A stretch of 13,427 nucleotides of DNA. Origin: Brotonthovivens sp045629925. Its GTDB lineage: Bacteria; Bacillota; Clostridia; Lachnospirales; Lachnospiraceae. The translations under genes were made by a program, and so were the position numbers. Shown here piece by piece: positions 6,022-10,683 of the stretch. The stretch lies in NCBI GenBank assembly GCA_045629925.1, contig JAZQSD010000054.1, positions 1-13,427 of the forward strand. The letters run 5' to 3'. The stretch's first letter is position 1; each line of letters begins with the position of its first letter. Under the pieces are notes generated by a model. The model saw only the letters and a list, made by a program, of their open reading frames with translations. It made no database searches and was not told where the DNA came from.

Positions 6022-7053
6022 TTATTCCTGCATTCCTGGTACACTGTGATTCCAAGCGCCGTCTACATATGAGAACTGGTTCACTAATCCAGTACCACCA
6101 GTATGTGTATCATCATAAGTGTTTGAGAAAGCTACTGTAGAAGGTGTTACGCCTTCTTCGTCAGCAACGATAATTGTGTCAACAGTTTCATCTGATGTAA
6201 GAACATAACAGCCGCCACTGTACACTTCTGTAACAGTTACTTTCGCACCAGCTGGAATATCCTCGATAATGATGCTGTCGTATCCTGGTCCATCAAATGT
6301 CATTGAAACCACATCGCTAAATACAACTTCTGATTCCTTAGGATCAGTTGTGGAATCTATATCTTCCTTCACTGCTTCTACCTGGAAAACGAATGTTGCG
6401 CCAACATTTGTTGCGTTATAAGCATCTAAAGATTTCTCAATTACAAGATCACCGTATCGATCGGAACGAAGTGGTTTTAATCCAATCGCGTTATCACCTG
6501 TCAATTCGTAGATCCATCTGTCGCTTCCCTGTGTATAGTAGCGGTTATCAGGCAGTGAAATCAGATAAGGTGTAAAATCATACTGATAATAATCTGTCAA
6601 TTCCTGCTGTGGATACACAAGATATAAACCTGTCTTAAGACCTGTTACCGTTACAGAACCGTTCACTGTATCAAATGTATCTACTGGTGTTAAACCGGAA
6701 CCTTCTGCGTCAATCAGTCCTTTCACCGCACCAGAGAGTGTTGCCCAATCTTCCGCAGTGGTCTTATCATCTAAAGCTACAAGGTCCTCTTCTAATGTCT
6801 CATATCCTGCATCTGCTTTAAAATCACCTGTCACTTCTACAGATGCCACTTTGTAGAGGTCGATTGTAACAGCCGCTGTACTAAGCTCCGAATAATTACC
6901 ACCTACATTTTTTCCAACATTGATCTCCATGGCACAGCTTGCATCTGTATCAATGGCTATAGCCGCCATAGATTTTGGAAGAACAAATGCAGAAAACGCC
7001 AGTGCAGCAATCAAAACGGATGCACCTGCTCGTTTAATACTTTTCTTCATCAT
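6022..7053 (-). CDS. Accessory pilin-like protein, FctA-like isopeptide domains, no anchor
   Basis: This 343-residue protein starts with a signal peptide ending PKSMA|AIAID near residue 30. Domain 1 (about 40-175) contains DLYKVASVEVTGDF and GSVTVTGLKTGLYLVYP, the pattern of a pilin/Cna-type N-domain. Domain 2 (200-313) opens GDLVIEKSLD, continues with IEDIPAGAKVTVTEVY and closes FSNTYDD. Lys207, Glu276 and Asn311 sit where self-forming Lys-Asn isopeptide bonds lie in FctA/Spy0128-type pilin domains. The tail GGTGLVNQFSYVDGAWNHS has neither LPxTG nor a membrane helix, so ordinary sortase attachment is not expected. Two Met codons start the frame, with AGGAGG 7 nt before the first. It follows the sortases by 37 nt. 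It may be a non-covalent pilus cap, ancillary subunit or a link to the TasA-like proteins. Domain naming is from motifs only. Confidence 0.78.
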   Translation of the reverse strand: MMKKSIKRAGASVLIAALAFSAFVLPKSMAAIAIDTDASCAMEINVGKNVGGNYSELSTAAVTIDLYKVASVEVTGDFKADAGYETLEEDLVALDDKTTAEDWATLSGAVKGLIDAEGSGLTPVDTFDTVNGSVTVTGLKTGLYLVYPQQELTDYYQYDFTPYLISLPDNRYYTQGSDRWIYELTGDNAIGLKPLRSDRYGDLVIEKSLDAYNATNVGATFVFQVEAVKEDIDSTTDPKESEVVFSDVVSMTFDGPGYDSIIIEDIPAGAKVTVTEVYSGGCYVLTSDETVDTIIVADEEGVTPSTVAFSNTYDDTHTGGTGLVNQFSYVDGAWNHSVPGMQE

Positions 7054-7090
7054 TTTCTTTCCTCCTTTTGATTTCTATAAACACTAAGGA

Positions 7091-7966
7091 CTATTCCTTG
7101 GGAATTTCTTTCGTTTTTTTATTCATCAACCTTCTCATTACAAGAAGTAAAATCACTACTGCACATGCTCCAATGATCAGATAGAACATGTAATAATCCT
7201 GAACAGATTCTACAACAGCCTCTGGGATAGAAACTGTAGCTTCTTCCTCGCCATTATATGCAACGCGAGTTCCTCGAACCAACAACCTGTGCGAGTTCAC
7301 ACCATAAGGCGTACATGTGAAAAGTGTCACATAATCTTCGCCTTCCACAATCTGCATGGCTGCTTCCAATGTCTTCGCATCATCTTTGTCTACCATATCA
7401 TAAATCTGATCTACTTGGTAGGCTAATGTCTCATCCAAAACATGTATATAAAACATATCTCCCGGCGCTAGCTGATCAATATCTGTAAAAAGTTTGGCGC
7501 TTGGTAGACCTCTGTGGGCCGCCAGCACTGAATGGGTGCTCTCGCCGCCGATTGGAAGCTTACTTCCCGGCAAGTGTCCAACTCCCGTTTCAAGTACATC
7601 ATCACCTGTTCCGTGGTAGATTGCCAACTTGATATTAATCTTTGGAATCGAGATATATCCCATGATCCCATCATTCGAAACATTTAAAATCGGCCAATAA
7701 TCCGTTTCTTCAATGTCTGAACTTCCAACACCAAATGCATCTGCATATATGCTGTTATTTCCTAATTTTTCATTAAACTCTCGTGCCTTTGCCCACTCAT
7801 CAGAGAAATCTTCCTCTTCCAGTTCGCGAACCACCTGATCATAAGATGCGATCAGTTTGCTTTGGCGAAATGTATTCCACTGATTTGAAATGGTTGGATA
7901 GGTTAGAACTCCAACACCTGCAATCATAAGGATTACAATCAGCACGGTAACTAACTTTCGCTTCAT
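7091..7966 (-). CDS. srtC: Class C (pilin) sortase, second of two
   Basis: This 291-residue transpeptidase has an N-terminal membrane helix (4-23), a YPTISNQWNTFRQS segment typical of class C sortases, the catalytic domain, and a C-terminal membrane helix (about 258-277) with an RRLMNKK tail. The catalytic triad is visible: His151 in LAAHRGLPSA, Cys218 in TLFTCTPYGVNSHRLLVRG, and Arg227 nine residues later. A lid segment reads YADAFGVG (74-81), with DAF in place of the usual DPF/DPW. The enzyme joins pilin subunits by cutting LPxTG and forming a bond to a pilin Lys. It starts 2 nt after the stop of the first sortase, so translational coupling is likely. The two sortases probably differ in substrate (for example tip or accessory protein versus major pilin), which cannot be decided from sequence. 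Confidence 0.95.
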   Translation of the reverse strand: MKRKLVTVLIVILMIAGVGVLTYPTISNQWNTFRQSKLIASYDQVVRELEEEDFSDEWAKAREFNEKLGNNSIYADAFGVGSSDIEETDYWPILNVSNDGIMGYISIPKINIKLAIYHGTGDDVLETGVGHLPGSKLPIGGESTHSVLAAHRGLPSAKLFTDIDQLAPGDMFYIHVLDETLAYQVDQIYDMVDKDDAKTLEAAMQIVEGEDYVTLFTCTPYGVNSHRLLVRGTRVAYNGEEEATVSIPEAVVESVQDYYMFYLIIGACAVVILLLVMRRLMNKKTKEIPKE

Positions 7967-7968
7967 TT

Positions 7969-8886
7969 CTATTCCTTCTTCGAATCGATTTTATCATTTT
8001 CAATAATATCAATCACTCGATTGCGTTCTACTGCACGCCTACGAAGTCTCTTATCTCTAACTGCAAGTGCAGAAATAACTACAACAATTACAATCAGTGC
8101 AGGTATCAGCCACATCAGATAATTCGTATGCATATCTATATCTGCAAGAGGAATATGCTCATCCATAACCACTTCTTCCACATATTCTACTCTGTGTCCA
8201 CGGACCAGAAGTCTATGGGAATTCACGCCATATGGTGTACAGGTAAAAAGCGTTGCCAGATCCTGTCCTTCCTGGATCAATAATTCTTCTGTCTGGGAAG
8301 GTAATACGGTAATGATCTGATCCACTTCATAGCAGAGCACCTCATCAAGTACGTAGATCAGGAAGTGATCTCCTAGCGCAACCTTATCCAGGTTGGTAAA
8401 CAGATCTGCACTTGGCAATCCTCTATGTGCAGAGATAACAGTATGTGTACCAGCACCGCCAACCGGAAGGGAACTTCCCTCCAAATGTCCTGCTGCTATC
8501 TGCAATACTTCCTCATTTACAGTATGGTAAATTGGAAGCTTAATGTCAATCTTTGGGATTTCAATATATCCCATCATGCCATCACCGTTCAAATTCAAAG
8601 CCGCCATGTAGGCTTCGTCTGGTTTCTCAGCCACTGCCGCCCGAGCAAATGCATCTGGAAGATTTGCTGCGAACAAATTATCATTGTATGCTTCAGCATT
8701 GCTTCTCTCATCCTGGTAGTCAATTCCTACCTCTTTCTCCTTTTGCTCGATCGACTTGTTATATGTAGTAATCAACTTACTCTGACGGTAAGTGTTCCAT
8801 TCGTTAGAAATGTACGGATACAGCAATAAGGACAACCCGGCGACAATCAATATGACAATTAAAATCATTGATAGTTTTTTCTTCAT
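7969..8886 (-). CDS. srtC: Class C (pilin) sortase, first of two
   Basis: From the ATG at 8884-8886 the protein has 305 residues. It has an N-terminal membrane helix, YPYISNEWNTYRQSK, the sortase domain, and a C-terminal helix followed by a basic tail. The active-site residues are His154 (ISAHRGLPSA), Cys216 (TLFTCTPYGVNSHRLLVRG) and Arg225. The lid carries PDAF (77-80) instead of DPF/DPW. The frame stays open to 8925, which would add 13 residues. However, AAGGAGAGCTCG directly precedes the internal ATG, and the extension would run through the hairpin at 8912-8937, so the shorter start is chosen. It lies directly after the major pilin gene, the usual place for the polymerising sortase. It is clearly paralogous to its neighbour. 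Confidence 0.94.
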   Translation of the reverse strand: MKKKLSMILIVILIVAGLSLLLYPYISNEWNTYRQSKLITTYNKSIEQKEKEVGIDYQDERSNAEAYNDNLFAANLPDAFARAAVAEKPDEAYMAALNLNGDGMMGYIEIPKIDIKLPIYHTVNEEVLQIAAGHLEGSSLPVGGAGTHTVISAHRGLPSADLFTNLDKVALGDHFLIYVLDEVLCYEVDQIITVLPSQTEELLIQEGQDLATLFTCTPYGVNSHRLLVRGHRVEYVEEVVMDEHIPLADIDMHTNYLMWLIPALIVIVVVISALAVRDKRLRRRAVERNRVIDIIENDKIDSKKE

Positions 8887-8911
8887 CGAGCTCTCCTTGT
8901 TGTTGTATTCA

Positions 8912-8937
8912 TAGCCAGGGGGCAAAGCCCCCGGCTA
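8912..8937 (-). promoter_or_regulatory. GC-rich hairpin between major pilin and first sortase
   Basis: TAGCC (8912-8916), a bulged A, GGGGGC (8918-8923), loop AAA, GCCCCC (8927-8932) and GGCTA (8933-8937) form an 11-bp stem with a 3-nt loop. No U-tract follows on either strand, so it is not a standard terminator. It may act as an mRNA 3'-end stabiliser, processing site or partial attenuator that lets the pilin be made in excess of the sortases. Confidence 0.65.
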
Positions 8938-8979
8938 CTATTTATTATGTGTAAATTAATTTCCTATGTAGAAGAATTC

Positions 8980-10605
8980 TTATCTAGCTACTCTTCTGCG
9001 AGCGAATAATAAACCAGCTGCTGCAAGGATGATTGCTACACCACCGATTGTGAATACTGTTGTACCGATACCACCTGTAGATGGAAGAGCGATAAGTTTA
9101 ATATTCATAACTGGTGTTTCGTTGATTGTTGCGCCTAACTGTTCGCTACCAACTGTGAAAGTATTTTCTTTTACTTCTTTTGTTGTTAAATCTGTTACCA
9201 GAACTTTCCAAGAAACAAGTTCTTCACCATCGATAGTTGCAGAAATGTCTACTTTGTATGTTGTGTCATTTAAGCTGTATCCTGTAGGTGCTTTTGTTTC
9301 TTTCAGGTAGTATGTACCAACATCAAGACCGCTGATATGTAACTGACCTTCAGCATCAGATACTACTTCACCATCTTCATTTAATCCATCGATTGTAGAT
9401 GCATTTGTATATGGAGTTGTACAAGCTTCATCTGTGTATAATGTGAATGTTGCGCCTGCTAATGGAGCTGTTGTTTCTTCTGTTTCACCTTTTTTAACTT
9501 TTGTGATGATCTGTTTTGTAGCTTCTCCGTCAAGATCGAAGGAGTATACTTTTTCTACATCAGAGTCATAACCTTCGTTTTCGCCTGGGTTGTTTGTGTA
9601 GGAAATTTCAACTTTGTTTTCACCAGCTACATTGTTGATGGCACCATCTGCTACCAAAGCACTGTATTCTACTAATACATCTTCGCCACCGTGAGCTAAG
9701 ATAAATTCCTGAGCAAAGGAAAGTTCATAACCAGCTGCTGTTGCATTTAATGTGTAAGTTGCATCACCTTCTGTAACGTTTTCGTTACCAACTTTTACTG
9801 TAATGCTGTCTGTATTTAATGTAAGGTTTGTTAAAGCATCATTGATTACGAACTCTACATCTGTTGTTGTAGCATCAGCATCTAAATATTCATCACTGTA
9901 ATCTGGGATAGCTGTTACAACGTCGAAGTTAACTGTGCCGCCTGCTTTCTGTGTCTCAACGTCAGCTGTTTTTACAACTGTTGGAGCAGAAGATTTAGCG
10001 TAAGCATCTGTTGCTACTAAAGTCCAGCTAGATGTTGCATCTACAGATGGATCTGGAACTAAAACGTTGTTGTCACCGCTGCCCTGAACACCGTCAGCAG
10101 ATGGATCTGCATCGTAGTAAACACCAACTAACATTGGGTTGTAAACGTTTGCAGTACCTTTTACTAATACTACCCAATAACCAGCTTCAAGGCTGCCTGA
10201 GAATGTTGCAAGACCTGTATCAGAATCTACAGCGCCTTCAGTTAAAGTTTCAACATTAGCAACTTCTAAATCACCATTGTTGATTGCTTTTGCAATTGCT
10301 GTTACTTCTTCTGCTGTTGGGATATCAGCATCTTTGTCTAAATATGTGCCATCGATGATGTCAACAAGTGTTCCTTTTGTTGGAGCTACTTCTTTGTATC
10401 CTAAGAAACCGTTTGTACCGTAATCACCTTCGATGATCTGGTAAGCAGTTACACTTGCTCCTGCTTCTACTTTCTGAATGCTTGCAGTAACAGCATCTGT
10501 TGCTGCTGGTTTGCTAGCAGATTCTTCTGCCATTGCTGTTGTGCTCATTCCTAATACCATTGCGCCTGCTAATGCAAGAGCTGCAAATCTTTTCATTTTC
10601 TTCAT
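8980..10605 (-). CDS. Major pilin subunit, SpaA/FimA-type, LPSTG-anchored
   Basis: This 541-residue fimbrial shaft protein has a Sec signal peptide ending TTAMA|EES (26). An N-terminal domain (about 35-200) has ASIQKVEAGASVTAYQIIEGDY and GYWVVLVKGTANVYNPMLV. A fimbrial isopeptide D2-type domain (205-345) opens APTVVKTADVETQKAGGTVNF, with candidate bond Lys212, and ends ISYTNNPGEN, with Asn338/339. A SpaA/CnaB domain (365-500) contains the E-box YYLKETKAPTGYSL, with Glu436. The sorting signal is LPSTG (507-511), a hydrophobic helix and ARRRVAR. The pilin-motif lysine is likely Lys204 in WTLVATDAYAK, one residue longer than the classical WxxxVxVYPK. AAGGACG lies upstream of the ATG. The gene follows the tip adhesin by 78 nt and precedes the sortases, a classical pilus order. 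GC-rich hairpins flank it on both sides. Confidence 0.93.
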   Translation of the reverse strand: MKKMKRFAALALAGAMVLGMSTTAMAEESASKPAATDAVTASIQKVEAGASVTAYQIIEGDYGTNGFLGYKEVAPTKGTLVDIIDGTYLDKDADIPTAEEVTAIAKAINNGDLEVANVETLTEGAVDSDTGLATFSGSLEAGYWVVLVKGTANVYNPMLVGVYYDADPSADGVQGSGDNNVLVPDPSVDATSSWTLVATDAYAKSSAPTVVKTADVETQKAGGTVNFDVVTAIPDYSDEYLDADATTTDVEFVINDALTNLTLNTDSITVKVGNENVTEGDATYTLNATAAGYELSFAQEFILAHGGEDVLVEYSALVADGAINNVAGENKVEISYTNNPGENEGYDSDVEKVYSFDLDGEATKQIITKVKKGETEETTAPLAGATFTLYTDEACTTPYTNASTIDGLNEDGEVVSDAEGQLHISGLDVGTYYLKETKAPTGYSLNDTTYKVDISATIDGEELVSWKVLVTDLTTKEVKENTFTVGSEQLGATINETPVMNIKLIALPSTGGIGTTVFTIGGVAIILAAAGLLFARRRVAR

Positions 10606-10630
10606 TGTTCAATACGTCCTTTCTTTTTTT

Positions 10631-10650
10631 GAGGGGCTAAGGCGCCCCTC
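10631..10650 (-). promoter_or_regulatory. GC-rich hairpin between tip adhesin and major pilin
   Basis: GAGGGGC (10631-10637) pairs with GCCCCTC (10644-10650) around a 6-nt loop. On the minus strand it is followed by a run of seven A and then the pilin ribosome binding site, so it is not a classic terminator in that direction. It may be a processing or 5'-stabilising element for the pilin message, or a partial attenuator. Confidence 0.6.
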
Positions 10651-10683
10651 GAGTCCATAGAGAGAGTTTAAGTTTAAATTTTA

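Noticed and set aside
8887..8925. Longer start for the first sortase (adds MPPGYEYNNKESS)
   Set aside because: It has no ribosome binding site and would be read through the GC-rich hairpin. The internal ATG has AAGGAGAG directly upstream and a normal membrane-signal N-terminus.
8972..8981. AAGAATTCTT palindrome just after the major pilin stop
   Set aside because: It is a 10-bp AT-rich palindrome without supporting context, likely chance. The nearby 8912-8937 stem is the credible structure.
10631..10650. Hairpin before the major pilin as a terminator of the tip adhesin
   Set aside because: The minus strand continues with A's, not T's, so it lacks the U-tract of a Rho-independent terminator. 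It is kept as a regulatory or processing hairpin.
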